Assembly: GCA_964438735.1 (NCBI GenBank)
Contig: CAYTLW010000019.1
Span: 1-64,000 of the forward strand
Length of the DNA: 64,000 nucleotides
Direction of reading: 5' to 3'
Origin: CAYTLW01 sp964438735
GTDB taxonomy: Bacteria; Myxococcota_A; UBA9042
The notes below the pieces were generated by a model. It was given only the letters and a program-made list of their open reading frames with translations, had not been told where the DNA came from and did no database searches. Below, in pieces: positions 54,106 through 63,260 of the stretch; positions within the stretch are counted from its first letter, which is position 1, and each line of letters opens with the position of its first letter. A program made the translations under genes and the position numbers.

Positions 54106-55174
54106 CGCTCGCGGGCTGCGGCGCGGGCGGCCACACCAGGCGCACGTCCACATCCTTGAAGCCACGTCGGATGCGCGCCTTGCAATCGCCCTTGCACTCC
54201 TGCAGCAGCCGGTCCAGCTGGTGCACGGCGGTGACCTTCTTGCCGGAGACCATCTTGACCACGTCGTACTTCTCCAGCGGGGGTCGCGCCGTCAGCGCCA
54301 TCACGCCCGGGTGGCGGGTGCCTACGAAGGTCGCCTTCACCGGCAGGCCTGGCTTGAATCGCATCCAGAGACCCTCCAGGGCGGCCTGCTTTTCGATGTC
54401 ATCTTTGCCTTCCTGGCGCTGCTGGAAGGACTTGCGCTGGGCGGTCTTCCAGGTGGCCAGGGTGGGCACGGCGTCGAGAAAGCCGCCGCTGCGGATGCGG
54501 CGCGTATTCTTGGCCGAGACGATGGCCTCGGACTCGGCCAGCAGGATGGACAGGGCCTTGTGGATCAGGGTGCGAAGGATGGGCCTGGGATCGCCCTCGG
54601 ACTTGACCTGGGTGGGGTCATCCTTGGCCGTGACGACGGCGTGGGCCAGTCGCTTGCCATAGCGTGCATCCAGGATCTGGGCTTCGACCCGTACGGTGGA
54701 ATCGATGCCGTACTGGCGATAGGTCTTGCGCTTCTTGGGATCCTTGTCGCGCTTGTCGACGATGTCGCGGATGTTGGTGGCCCGATTCTCGGTGACCATG
54801 ACGTGGATCGCGAGCCAGCCGCGCAGGTCCAGCCGCGAACCGCCACGGGTCATCAGGTCCGTATCCACAGAAGCGATCTGCAGCTCGTCGGGCTCCTTGT
54901 AGATGTTGAAGTCGTAGGGGCCGATCAGGGGCAATTCGGTGTGGTCGAGCAGCCAGTCGGCCATGTCCATGGTGCGCACGATGGCCTCGAGGCCATCGGC
55001 GTTGGGGGTCAGCACGGCGGCTGGGAAGACCAGCAGGCCCTGCGGAGCGGGACGCGGCTGCAGTGGTTTCTCGACCACGACCTCGTAGGCGCCGCCGCAG
55101 GCCGTCGAGATGCAGACCACAGACAACAGGGCGGCCAGGCCGCGGGCTGATAACAACATGCTCCAATCACCCAT
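54098..55174 (-). CDS. Lipoprotein with PDZ-like C-terminal domain
   Basis: A 358-residue predicted lipoprotein: LAALLSVVCISTAC gives Cys26. The middle is beta-rich with a lysine-rich loop (KRDKDPKKRKTYRQ) and a helix (LIHKALSILLAESEAIVSAK). The last ~60 residues read like a PDZ domain (LEKYDVVKMVSGKKVTAVHQ, then DVDVRLVW). It overlaps recD2 by eight bases, so it heads an operon with a helicase and a nuclease. Start uncertain: the ATG at 55174 or one at 55159, neither with a strong ribosome-binding site. Function unknown. Confidence 0.75.
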   Translation of the reverse strand: MGDWSMLLSARGLAALLSVVCISTACGGAYEVVVEKPLQPRPAPQGLLVFPAAVLTPNADGLEAIVRTMDMADWLLDHTELPLIGPYDFNIYKEPDELQIASVDTDLMTRGGSRLDLRGWLAIHVMVTENRATNIRDIVDKRDKDPKKRKTYRQYGIDSTVRVEAQILDARYGKRLAHAVVTAKDDPTQVKSEGDPRPILRTLIHKALSILLAESEAIVSAKNTRRIRSGGFLDAVPTLATWKTAQRKSFQQRQEGKDDIEKQAALEGLWMRFKPGLPVKATFVGTRHPGVMALTARPPLEKYDVVKMVSGKKVTAVHQLDRLLQECKGDCKARIRRGFKDVDVRLVWPPAPQPASDD

Positions 55175-55272
55175 GACGAACCGTTCGTTCCACTGCCATC
55201 CAGGGCCGGTGCGAGGTTGGCGAGCCAAGCCTGCCGCACCACCGGAGCACACGCAAGCCGAACGACGGACCT

Positions 55273-55309
55273 CCGGTTGACGGGTCCCACACCGCCGGTT
55301 GACGGGTCC
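55273..55309. repeat. Direct repeat CCGGTTGACGGGTCC x 2, 22-bp period
   Basis: Identical 15-base copies at 55273-55287 and 55295-55309, two helical turns apart, lie in the divergent gap between two lipoprotein genes. Each contains TTGACG, a -35-like hexamer, but no convincing -10 is seen. A pair of regulator sites is possible. Confidence 0.55.
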
Positions 55310-55354
55310 GACGTCGCCTCGCATCCTCTTGCTCGCCCCGCTGCGAGGCCCGCC

Positions 55355-55831
55355 ATGTTCCACCGCTACCGATCGCAAAGCAGCCGCACGCACAGGTGCC
55401 TGCGCGCGTTTGCGGTTTGCGTGACGTTGGGGTGGCTTTCGTTGGGCGGCATGGGCTGCGGCAGCGAGGCGCCGGAGCTGGCCGAACTGCCCTTTGGCGA
55501 TTGCGCCTGCCAGAAGAGCGACCCGCCGCGCTGCCCGGTCGACGTATGCGACCTGCGGCTGGAGATCGAGTCGGCCTCCTGCCTGGGCGAGGTGAACCTG
55601 GTCGAGATCCAGATCGGAGCCTCGCTCGAAAAGCACATCTGGCTGCCCGGACAGCCGGCCCGGACGTGCGCCACCGTCAAGCGCGGCCAGTCCTTCTCGG
55701 TCGTCGCCCGTTCGGATACCTCGTGGCGCTGGAGCCCGACCATCGCCTGCCCGAAGGATGTGGAGGCAGGGGCGACGGAGGGGACCACGGTCTCGCGCCT
55801 GCTGCAGTGCATTCCCGCCGACGAGAAGTAG
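55355..55831 (+). CDS. Small Cys-containing lipoprotein
   Basis: A 158-residue predicted lipoprotein: basic N-terminus, hydrophobic VCVTLGWLSLGGMGC with Cys35 as lipidation site. The mature part carries Cys pairs (FGDCACQKSDPPRCPVDVC) and a beta-sandwich-like segment (EVNLVEIQIGASLEKHIWLP, RGQSFSVVARSDTSWRW). mutS begins seven bases after its stop, so the two probably share a transcript. No family recognised. Confidence 0.65.
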   Translation: MFHRYRSQSSRTHRCLRAFAVCVTLGWLSLGGMGCGSEAPELAELPFGDCACQKSDPPRCPVDVCDLRLEIESASCLGEVNLVEIQIGASLEKHIWLPGQPARTCATVKRGQSFSVVARSDTSWRWSPTIACPKDVEAGATEGTTVSRLLQCIPADEK

Positions 55832-55837
55832 CGCGCT

Positions 55838-58447
55838 ATGGCGACGCCGCACTGGTTGACGACCGATGAGGTCGACCTCGCCTCGCTGACTCCGGTCATG
55901 CGCCAGGTGGTGGACATCAAGGCGCGCCATCCCGGCACGCTGGTCTTCATTCGCCTGGGCGACTTCTACGAGCTCTTCTTCGAGGACGCGTTGATCGCCG
56001 CGCCCCTGCTCGACATGGTGCTGACCTCGCGCAACAAGGACGCGCCGCGCCCGATCCCCATGTGCGGCTTCCCCCATCACGCCATGGCCGCCTACGTGCA
56101 GAAGGCCATCGAAGAGGGCCAGCGGGTGGCGGTCTGTGAGCAGTTGGAGGATGCCCGCAAGGTCAAGGGCATGGTCAAGCGCGGCGTCACCCGCGTGATC
56201 ACACCCGGCGTGGTGCTGGAGAGCGAAGCCCTGGACGGCCGCCGCAGCAACAACCTGGTCAGCCTGGTGGCCGGGCGAGACGGTTCGCTGGGCCTGGCCG
56301 TGGCCGATGTCTCTACGGGCGACTTCCAGACCGCCACCGTGCGCCACGCGACCGCGCTCTCCGTGCTGCTGGTCCGCCTGGAGCCGCGCGAGTTGTTGCT
56401 GCCGGAGCGCTTGAAGGCGGTGGTCGAGGCTGTGCCCGCGGCCCGGGGGGTGCCGACCACCCTGCGCGAGATACCGGCCAGCATTCGCCGCACCGCCCAG
56501 ACGGAGCCGGCCACCCTGGCGGCAGCCTACGTCAGCGAGTACCTGGCCGAGGTGCGCCCTTCGGCGCTGGGGCTGCTGGGCGAGGCAGAGCCGCTGGCCA
56601 TGGACGCGCACATGGCCATGGGGCGCGAGGCCATCATCCACCTGGAGCTGCTCAGCACCGCGAGGGCGGGCCGAAACGAGGGCTCGCTGATTCGGGCGGT
56701 CGACCAGACGCGCACCGTGGCCGGCGGCCGCCTGCTGCGCTCGCTGCTGATCGCGCCGTTGGCCGATCGCAAGGCCATCTCCGATCGCCACGCCGCGGTC
56801 GAGGCGCTGGTCTCCGACGGCGCGCTGCGATCGACGCTCCGCCAGACCCTGGCCGGATTCTGCGACCTGGCTCGGGTGACCGGCCGCGCTGCCGGCCGAC
56901 TGGTGACCCCACGCGAGTTGGCCATGGCGCGCGACACCCTGCTACGCCTGCCCGAGATGCGCGCCCTGCTGGGCACGGTGGCCGGCTGCCCACCGCTGGC
57001 CGATCTGGCCGGTCGGCTCGAAGGTTCTGAACCGGTCCACGACATGCTGGCCGAGGCGCTGGCCGACGAGCCGCGCGCCCAGGTGGGCGAAGGCGGCGTG
57101 ATCCGCGCCGGCTTCTGCGCCCGTCTGGACGAGTTGAACACGCTCTGCGACGACGCCCGCAGCTGGCTGGAGTCCTTCGAGGAGCAGGAGCGTGCGGCGA
57201 CGGGGCTGAGCCGTCTGCGGGTGCGCTACAAACGCGTCGCCGGCTATGGCATCGAGATCTCGCGCGCGGCCGCCGACTCGGTGCCGGAGCATTATCGCCG
57301 CGTGCAGACCCTGAAGAATCACGAGCGCTACACGACGCCCGAACTCAAGGACTTCGAGCAGCGACAGCTGCGCGCTCAGGACGACCGACAGGCCCGCGAG
57401 GTGGAGCTCTATGACGCGCTGGTCGGCCAGTTCGCCGCCGCGTCCGCGACCGTGCGCCGCCTGGCCAGCGCCCTGGCGGAAGTGGATGTGCACGCCGGAT
57501 TCGCCGAGTTGGCGGAGGCGCAGGGATACGTGCGGCCGACCTTGTGCGACGAGTTGGCGGTGAACCTGACGGCCTCGCGCCATGCGGTGGTCGAGCAGAT
57601 GCTGCCCGCCGGCGGCTTCGTGGCCAATGACCTGGAGCTCGACGCCGAGCAGTCCCGCATCCTGCTGCTCACCGGCCCCAACATGGCCGGCAAATCGACC
57701 CTGATGCGGCAGGTGGCGCTGAGCGCGATCCTCTGCCAGGCGGGCGGCTTCGTACCCGCCGAACGCGCCACGTTGCCCGTCTTCGATGCGCTGTGGACAC
57801 GAATCGGCGCCTCGGATGACATCTCCGAAGGGGCGTCCACCTTCATGGTCGAGATGCGCGAGACGGCGCTGATCCTGAACAAGGCCACGCCGCGCAGTCT
57901 GGTACTGCTGGACGAGATCGGCCGCGGCACATCGACCTACGACGGCCTGTCCATCGCCTGGGCGGTGGTCGAGGCGCTGCACGACCAGGTGGGCGCGCTC
58001 TGCCTCTTCGCGACCCACTACCACGAACTGACCGCGCTCTCGGAGCGGCTGCCAGCGCTGCGCAACGCCCACGTGGCGGTCAAGGAGTGGGGCGATGAGG
58101 TGATCTTCATCCATCGCCTGCAGCCGGGCCCGACCAATCGCTCTCACGGCATCACAGTGGCGCGTCTGGCCGGACTGCCGGAGTCGGTCATCGGCCGTGC
58201 GCGAGCGGTATTGGAAGACCTGGAGCGACGCGCCAGGGCGGCCGAAGATGCCGATGGGGCACGGCCCAGGCAACTGAGCTTCTTCGATCCGCCGCCCGTA
58301 CAGAGCGTCGAAAGACCGGACCCGCCCCATGAGGCCCTGCTGGACGAGTTGTCGGCCGTGGATGTGGACGATCTCTCACCGCGGGCCGCCCATCGCGTGC
58401 TCGCCGAGTGGGTGGAACGGGCCGCCGCGCTGGCCGACGAAAGCTGA
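55838..58447 (+). CDS. mutS: DNA mismatch repair protein MutS
   Basis: MutS binds mismatches and recruits MutL. Domain I carries the mismatch-contacting motif LGDFYELFFEDA (Phe-x-Glu). The C-terminal ATPase has Walker A GPNMAGKS (Gly613-Ser620), STFMVEMRETALILN and LDEIGRGTSTYDGLSIAWA, followed by the dimer-interface signature FATHYHELT. The 869 residues are normal length, and HGITVARLAGLPESVIGRA supports MutS1 rather than MutS2. No mutL is nearby. Confidence 0.97.
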   Translation: MATPHWLTTDEVDLASLTPVMRQVVDIKARHPGTLVFIRLGDFYELFFEDALIAAPLLDMVLTSRNKDAPRPIPMCGFPHHAMAAYVQKAIEEGQRVAVCEQLEDARKVKGMVKRGVTRVITPGVVLESEALDGRRSNNLVSLVAGRDGSLGLAVADVSTGDFQTATVRHATALSVLLVRLEPRELLLPERLKAVVEAVPAARGVPTTLREIPASIRRTAQTEPATLAAAYVSEYLAEVRPSALGLLGEAEPLAMDAHMAMGREAIIHLELLSTARAGRNEGSLIRAVDQTRTVAGGRLLRSLLIAPLADRKAISDRHAAVEALVSDGALRSTLRQTLAGFCDLARVTGRAAGRLVTPRELAMARDTLLRLPEMRALLGTVAGCPPLADLAGRLEGSEPVHDMLAEALADEPRAQVGEGGVIRAGFCARLDELNTLCDDARSWLESFEEQERAATGLSRLRVRYKRVAGYGIEISRAAADSVPEHYRRVQTLKNHERYTTPELKDFEQRQLRAQDDRQAREVELYDALVGQFAAASATVRRLASALAEVDVHAGFAELAEAQGYVRPTLCDELAVNLTASRHAVVEQMLPAGGFVANDLELDAEQSRILLLTGPNMAGKSTLMRQVALSAILCQAGGFVPAERATLPVFDALWTRIGASDDISEGASTFMVEMRETALILNKATPRSLVLLDEIGRGTSTYDGLSIAWAVVEALHDQVGALCLFATHYHELTALSERLPALRNAHVAVKEWGDEVIFIHRLQPGPTNRSHGITVARLAGLPESVIGRARAVLEDLERRARAAEDADGARPRQLSFFDPPPVQSVERPDPPHEALLDELSAVDVDDLSPRAAHRVLAEWVERAAALADES

Positions 58448-58551
58448 ACGACCGGCTGGCTGCGCCTATCGAATTGTCAAGAAAATCCAGACGCTGCCAA
58501 CGTCCCGCAAAATCTTGACCCAGGCGTACGCTGGCTGAAGATGGGCCAGCC

Positions 58552-59487
58552 ATGACGATTGACGAAACGGCCACCATCGCAAGCCTGATCGAGCGCTTCC
58601 TCCGCCACCTCCGGCTGGAGCGAAACCTGTCGCGCAATACGGTCACCGCCTATGGCCGCGACCTGCGCCGTTTCGAGGCCTTCAGTCGCGAGCAGCTGGG
58701 CATCGAGTCGCCCACGCGCCTGGATCGACAAGCGCTGATGTCCTACTTGATCGACCTGCGCGAGTCCGGACTGCACGACCGCAGCATCACCCGCCAGATG
58801 TCGACCCTGCGCACCTACGGCCGCTACCTGGTTGACCGGGAAGTGGTTGAAGAGAATCCAGCGGCGCTGCTCGACCTGCCGCAGACGCCCCGGGCGATCC
58901 CCGAAGTGCTGACGCCGGACGAGGTGGCGAGCCTGCTGGCCATGCCAGGCACGGATACGCCGCGCGGGCTGCGCGACACGGCGATGCTCGAGGTGCTCTA
59001 CGCCACGGGGATGCGGGTCAGTGAGCTGGTCGGCTTGCTGATCGGCGACGTGGACTTCGACCGCGGGGTGGTGATCTGCACCGGCAAGGGACGCAAGGAG
59101 CGCATGGTGCCCATCGGCGAGTCCGCACGCCAGCACCTGCTGCACTATCTCGCCGAGGGTCGACCGCACATCATGCGCAGTCGCAATGGGCGCAGTCGTC
59201 GCGGCAATATGGCGGCCCTCTTCGTGACCAGCCAGGGTGGCGCCATGACCCGGCAGGGATTCTGGAAGCTGGTCAAACGCTACGCCGAGCGGGCGGGCAT
59301 CGAAAAGCCCATCTCACCGCATAAACTGCGCCACTCCTTCGCCACCCACATGCTGGCGGGGGGCGCTGATCTGCGCGCTGTGCAGGCTTTGCTCGGCCAC
59401 GTCGACATCGGCACGACGCAGATCTACACGCGGGTGCACCGCGAGCGGCTGCGCGAGATCTACGACCGCTATCATCCGCGGGCGTGA
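58552..59487 (+). CDS. Site-specific tyrosine recombinase XerC/XerD
   Basis: A 311-residue recombinase that resolves chromosome dimers at dif. The N-terminal SAM-like domain (LRLERNLSRNTVTAYGRDLR) is followed by the catalytic residues: Arg in YATGMRVSELVGL, Lys in TGKGRKERMVPI, HKLRHSFATHML, LLGHVDIGTTQIYT with the nucleophilic Tyr. The sequence looks like a housekeeping Xer rather than a phage integrase. The single gene cannot be assigned firmly to XerC or XerD. It is convergent with the WecA-like gene. Confidence 0.93.
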   Translation: MTIDETATIASLIERFLRHLRLERNLSRNTVTAYGRDLRRFEAFSREQLGIESPTRLDRQALMSYLIDLRESGLHDRSITRQMSTLRTYGRYLVDREVVEENPAALLDLPQTPRAIPEVLTPDEVASLLAMPGTDTPRGLRDTAMLEVLYATGMRVSELVGLLIGDVDFDRGVVICTGKGRKERMVPIGESARQHLLHYLAEGRPHIMRSRNGRSRRGNMAALFVTSQGGAMTRQGFWKLVKRYAERAGIEKPISPHKLRHSFATHMLAGGADLRAVQALLGHVDIGTTQIYTRVHRERLREIYDRYHPRA

Positions 59488-59492
59488 TCGGA

Positions 59493-60677
59493 TCAGCCGA
59501 CGCGCAAGGTGGCGGCCTTCTCTTCCTCTGAAGTTGACTGGGGCTCCGGCGCCGACTCCACGGCCGCCGGCTCTGCCTCTGCACTCTCGGCGGCTGACTC
59601 CGGCTCGGCGGCGGGTGCCTGCTCTCGCGAGCGCACCGCCCGGGCCAGGCGGAACATGGCCCGAGCCGTCACCGCGAGCGCCACGGCCAGCCCGAGCAGC
59701 ATGAGACCGCTGACCGGATCCTCGGTCGCCCGCATGACCACCGCAGCTCCGGTCAGCACGCAGCAGACAGCGTAGATGGCCAGCACCGCCTGGCGATGGC
59801 TGAGCCCGGCGTCCAGCAGACGATGGTGGATATGCCCCCGGTCGGAGCGGAATGGAGAGCGTCCTGTCGCGGCGCGGCGGGTGAATGCGAAGAGGGTGTC
59901 CAGGATGGGCACGCCGAGCGCGATCACGGGCAGCATCAGCGCCATGACGGTCGAGCGCTTGGCGGCGCTCCACAGGGCGGCGACCGCGAAGACATAGCCG
60001 ATGGTCATGCTGCCGGCGTCGCCCATGAAGATCATCGCCGGCGCGAAGTTGTACAGCAGGAAGCCCATCACGCTACCGGCGATGGCGGCGCCGAACAGGC
60101 CCAGGATGATGTTGCCGTCGAACCACGCGATCACGAACAGGGAGATGGCGGCAAAAAAGGCCACGCCGCCGGCCAGCCCGTCGAGGCCGTCGATGAGGTT
60201 CATGGCGTTGATCAAGCCGGCCACCCACAACATGGTCAGCGGCAGGGACCAGATGCCGAACTCGATCACCTGGTCGAAGAGCACCATGCGCTGAAAGGAG
60301 ACGCCGGCGTACCAGAGCAGCGCGCCGACCATGCACTGGACGGTGAGTTTGAGAATCGCGCCGGCGCCGTGCAGATCGTCGTACAGACCCAGCCCGACGA
60401 TGGCGAAGAGGCCGACGAAGAAGGCGGACAGGCGCAGCTCATCGCCGCGGAGCACGATGGCGTAGTCGTTGGTGTGGAAGAGCAGGCCCAACAAGGGCGC
60501 CAGCAAGCCGAGCGCGATGCCGATGCCGCCCAGGCGCGGGATCTTGCCGGTGTGGATCTTGCGGTCGCCGTCGGGCTCGTCGAACAGGTTGAATCGCCTC
60601 GACAACCGCAGCACGATCGGCGTCATGAGCGCCGATACGCCGAGGGAGAGGAAGAAGGCGACGACTTGGGTGCGCAC
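59493..60677 (-). CDS. Undecaprenyl-phosphate GlcNAc-1-phosphate transferase (WecA/TagO-like)
   Basis: A 394-residue integral membrane enzyme that transfers a sugar-1-phosphate onto undecaprenyl phosphate. Family motifs: KIHTGKIPRLGGIGIALG, GLYDDLHG (Asp-Asp), AGLINAMNLIDGLDGLAGGV, FMGDAGSMTIGYV and, after the core, FRSDRGHIHHRLLDAGLS, which marks the WecA rather than MraY group. About ten membrane helices are followed by an acidic Glu/Ala/Ser tail. The start is a GTG at 60677 with GAGG eight bases upstream; a TTG two codons earlier is possible. It is divergent from a WecB-like gene. Confidence 0.88.
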   Translation of the reverse strand: MRTQVVAFFLSLGVSALMTPIVLRLSRRFNLFDEPDGDRKIHTGKIPRLGGIGIALGLLAPLLGLLFHTNDYAIVLRGDELRLSAFFVGLFAIVGLGLYDDLHGAGAILKLTVQCMVGALLWYAGVSFQRMVLFDQVIEFGIWSLPLTMLWVAGLINAMNLIDGLDGLAGGVAFFAAISLFVIAWFDGNIILGLFGAAIAGSVMGFLLYNFAPAMIFMGDAGSMTIGYVFAVAALWSAAKRSTVMALMLPVIALGVPILDTLFAFTRRAATGRSPFRSDRGHIHHRLLDAGLSHRQAVLAIYAVCCVLTGAAVVMRATEDPVSGLMLLGLAVALAVTARAMFRLARAVRSREQAPAAEPESAAESAEAEPAAVESAPEPQSTSEEEKAATLRVG

Positions 60678-60887
60678 GAGCAATGCCTCGGCTGAACCAG
60701 GGATCCTGCAGTGGATCCAACTCTCTGTTGCCGGCCGGCAGCGCGGGGGTTTTACGCGATTTCGGGCAAGGGCGCTACAGCTATCCCGCGCGGCCGCCCG
60801 ATCGGCCACTGGACGCTGGGGTCAACAAGTGCAACGCTGCGCGCCAATTGGCGGTCATGTGCGACAACCGCCAGGAGCGAGCGTGCG

Positions 60888-62045
60888 ATGAGCGAGGTTG
60901 TGCGGGTGCTGGCGATCCTGGGCACCCGGCCTGAGATCATCAAACTGGCGCCGGTCATCGAGGCCCTGCGCCGGCGACCCGATCGATTCGAGACCCTCGT
61001 CTGCGCGACCGGCCAACACCGCGAGTTGCATGATCTGGCCATCGGCACCTTCGGTATCCGGCCCGACTACCAGCTGCAGTTGATGGATCCGGGCAGCGAT
61101 CTGGCTGCCTTGACCGAGGAGGCGACCGCCCGCCTGGACGAGGTGCTGGCCCGGGCCGAACCCGACATCGTGCTCGTGCAGGGCGACACCACCTCGGCGC
61201 TATGCGGCGCGCTGGCCGCCTTCTGCCGGCGCCTGGCTATCGGTCATGTGGAGGCAGGGTTGCGCACGGGCGACCTGTCGGCGCCTTTCCCCGAAGAGAT
61301 CAATCGGCTGCTGATCAGCCGCCTGGCGAGATGGCATTTCGCCCCCACCGAGGCTGCGCGTCGGGCGCTGCTGGCCGAGGGGGTACAGGATGGGGCCATC
61401 TTCGTGACCGGCAACCCGGGCATTGACTCCCTCTTCGATGTCCGCCGCCGGCTGGCCGATGACGAGGCGACCCAGCTGCCGGCCAATATTCGAGCGCTGG
61501 GCGACAGGGAGCGCCTGCTACTGGTGACCAGCCACCGCCGTGAAAGCCTGGGGGCCGGCCTGCAGGCCATCTGCACGGCGCTCTGTCAGGTCGTGCAGGA
61601 GCACCCGGATGTGCACGTGGCCTGGCCACTACATCCCAACCCCAAGGTGCGCGCGCCCGTGGCCGAGCGCCTGGCCGGGCAGGCCAACATCACGCTCCTG
61701 GATCCGTTGTCGTATGAGGCCTTCATCTGGCTGATGCAGCGCAGTTGCCTGGTGCTCACCGATTCCGGCGGCGTACAGGAGGAGGCCCCCTCCCTGGGCA
61801 AACCGGTGCTGGTCCTGCGACGAGCCACCGAACGCACCGAGGGCGTGGCCACGGGCAACGCGTTGTTGGTCGGCACCGAGGCGGCACCCATCGCCGAAGC
61901 CATCGGACGCCTGCTGACAGATGATGCCGCCCGGGCGGCCATGGGCCAGCGCCAGGATCCTTATGGCGACGGTCGTGCGGCGAACCGCATTGTCGCAGCG
62001 CTGGAGCAGAGCCTCGAGGTTGAACCGGCGAGCGACTCGCCCTGA
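60888..62045 (+). CDS. wecB: UDP-N-acetylglucosamine 2-epimerase (WecB-like)
   Basis: A 385-residue cytoplasmic enzyme converting UDP-GlcNAc to UDP-ManNAc for surface polysaccharides. Markers are LAILGTRPEIIKLAPVIEAL, ATGQHRELHD, VQGDTTSALCGALAAF, GHVEAGLRTGDLSAPFPEEI, VTSHRRESLG and LTDSGGVQEEAPSLGKPVLV. AGGAG lies about ten bases before the ATG. It shares a 210-base divergent region with the WecA-like gene, suggesting linked control of polysaccharide initiation. Confidence 0.93.
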   Translation: MSEVVRVLAILGTRPEIIKLAPVIEALRRRPDRFETLVCATGQHRELHDLAIGTFGIRPDYQLQLMDPGSDLAALTEEATARLDEVLARAEPDIVLVQGDTTSALCGALAAFCRRLAIGHVEAGLRTGDLSAPFPEEINRLLISRLARWHFAPTEAARRALLAEGVQDGAIFVTGNPGIDSLFDVRRRLADDEATQLPANIRALGDRERLLLVTSHRRESLGAGLQAICTALCQVVQEHPDVHVAWPLHPNPKVRAPVAERLAGQANITLLDPLSYEAFIWLMQRSCLVLTDSGGVQEEAPSLGKPVLVLRRATERTEGVATGNALLVGTEAAPIAEAIGRLLTDDAARAAMGQRQDPYGDGRAANRIVAALEQSLEVEPASDSP

Positions 62046-62082
62046 ACCGGGGCCTGCTGCGACGGCAAATGGACGCGGACGA

Positions 62083-62601
62083 CTACTTGATACGGCGCAG
62101 GTGGTCGCGCCGCGGTGAAGATCGACTCGCTTCGGCGCCACCACGGATCACGCGCAGCCCGGACGGTGGCGATTCTGGTTCCGGCGCTGGCGCCGACACA
62201 GGCGCCGACACGGGCGCTTCGTCTGCAGATACGGCCTGCAGCGAGGGCGGATGAGCGACGACCGCGCGTGCCTCGGCCGGCAGGTCTTCCGGCCATGCAC
62301 CGCCTGTGTTGCGCTCGTCGTCGGTGATGGCGAAGACGGCGGGCCAGGGAATGCGGCAAGGATGGGGCCGACCGGCGAAGGACAGGGATGCAAAGGCCAT
62401 CTCGTCATCGTAGACGAAGTCGTCCAGCCGGTAGGCGAGGGAGAAGTTCAGGACCAGCACCGGCCGTTCTGTGAGCCACGGCGGTACCTGCACGCCCTCG
62501 CGTCGGGGGTCCAGGTGCACGGCGGCGATGCCGCGTTCGAGCAGCGCTTCGAAGACCGCGCGCTTGTCGCGGCAGCGGTCCGATGGGCCCGATCCCATCA
62601 T
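62083..62601 (-). CDS. sspB: SspB-like ClpXP adaptor
   Basis: A 172-residue protein whose first ~110 residues resemble SspB, the adaptor that delivers ssrA-tagged substrates to ClpXP: RPVLVLNFSLAYRLDDFVYD, ASLSFAGRPHPCRIPWPAVF and AITDDERNTGGAWPED. The rest is a disordered Pro/Ala/Ser linker ending in a basic SSPRRDHLRRIK tail; in E. coli SspB a short C-terminal motif contacts ClpX. The start overlaps the GNAT stop, with ATGs at 62601 and 62598. Similarity is moderate. Confidence 0.72.
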   Translation of the reverse strand: MMGSGPSDRCRDKRAVFEALLERGIAAVHLDPRREGVQVPPWLTERPVLVLNFSLAYRLDDFVYDDEMAFASLSFAGRPHPCRIPWPAVFAITDDERNTGGAWPEDLPAEARAVVAHPPSLQAVSADEAPVSAPVSAPAPEPESPPSGLRVIRGGAEASRSSPRRDHLRRIK

Positions 62602-63083
62602 TCGGTCTCATCCTCCCATTCGAAGGCGTAGTTGAAGCGCTCGCGACCCAGGCGGCGAAAACCCATGGAGCGGTACAGCAGGCCAGCGGCGGCGTTGCCG
62701 TGATAGGCCTCCAGGTCGATGCCACGGAAGCCCTGGTCGCGGGCCAGGTCCATCACGTCGTCGACGAGCGCCCGACCCAGGCCGTTTCGGCGTGCACTCG
62801 GCGTCACGTAGAGCACCTCGAGCCAGAGCGAACGGCCGCCGAAGCGCACACTGATCACCCGGCTGGCGACCAGCACGCCGACGGGTCTGCCGCTGCCGGG
62901 TTCGCGGGCGACGAGTACGACCATGTGCGGATCGTCGACCATGTGATCGTAGACGGCGCCCAGGGCGCCGGCCTCCCAGGGCAACCGCAGGTTGTCCTGA
63001 TCCTCGCCGAAGAGTCGGACCACATCTGCACGATCGCCGAAATTGGCGCGCTCGATCGCGAAGCTGGATTCTTCCGCTGACAT
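62598..63083 (-). CDS. GNAT-family N-acetyltransferase
   Basis: A 161-residue GNAT protein with the acetyl-CoA loop VLYVTPSARRNGLGRALVDD (R-x-x-G-x-G/A) and the last strand DLEAYHGNAAAGLLYRSMGF. Substrate unknown. The start is the ATG at 63083 (MSAEESSFAI) with GGAGAGG upstream. Its TGA overlaps the sspB start, so the two are probably translated together. Confidence 0.88.
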   Translation of the reverse strand: MSAEESSFAIERANFGDRADVVRLFGEDQDNLRLPWEAGALGAVYDHMVDDPHMVVLVAREPGSGRPVGVLVASRVISVRFGGRSLWLEVLYVTPSARRNGLGRALVDDVMDLARDQGFRGIDLEAYHGNAAAGLLYRSMGFRRLGRERFNYAFEWEDETE

Positions 63084-63260
63084 GGCCTCTCCGAGCACCT
63101 CGACAGGTCGCCGCACCGACCTGGAACACGGCCGGCAGTGTAGACCGAATTGTCCGACCCTGGCGAGCGTTGCAGGGGAGCGCCAAGATTGTCCGGCGCG
63201 CAGACGGCGTGCTACCGTGGAGCCCGCCAAAGTGCCCACGAATCTTCTGTCGGAGGTCCC

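Noticed and set aside
51634..54159. 841-codon plus-strand open frame
   Set aside because: It is antisense to recD2; no motif or start signal supports it.
58552..59487. Tyrosine recombinase as evidence for an integrated element
   Set aside because: It looks like a housekeeping Xer protein, with no tRNA, att-like repeats or phage genes around it.
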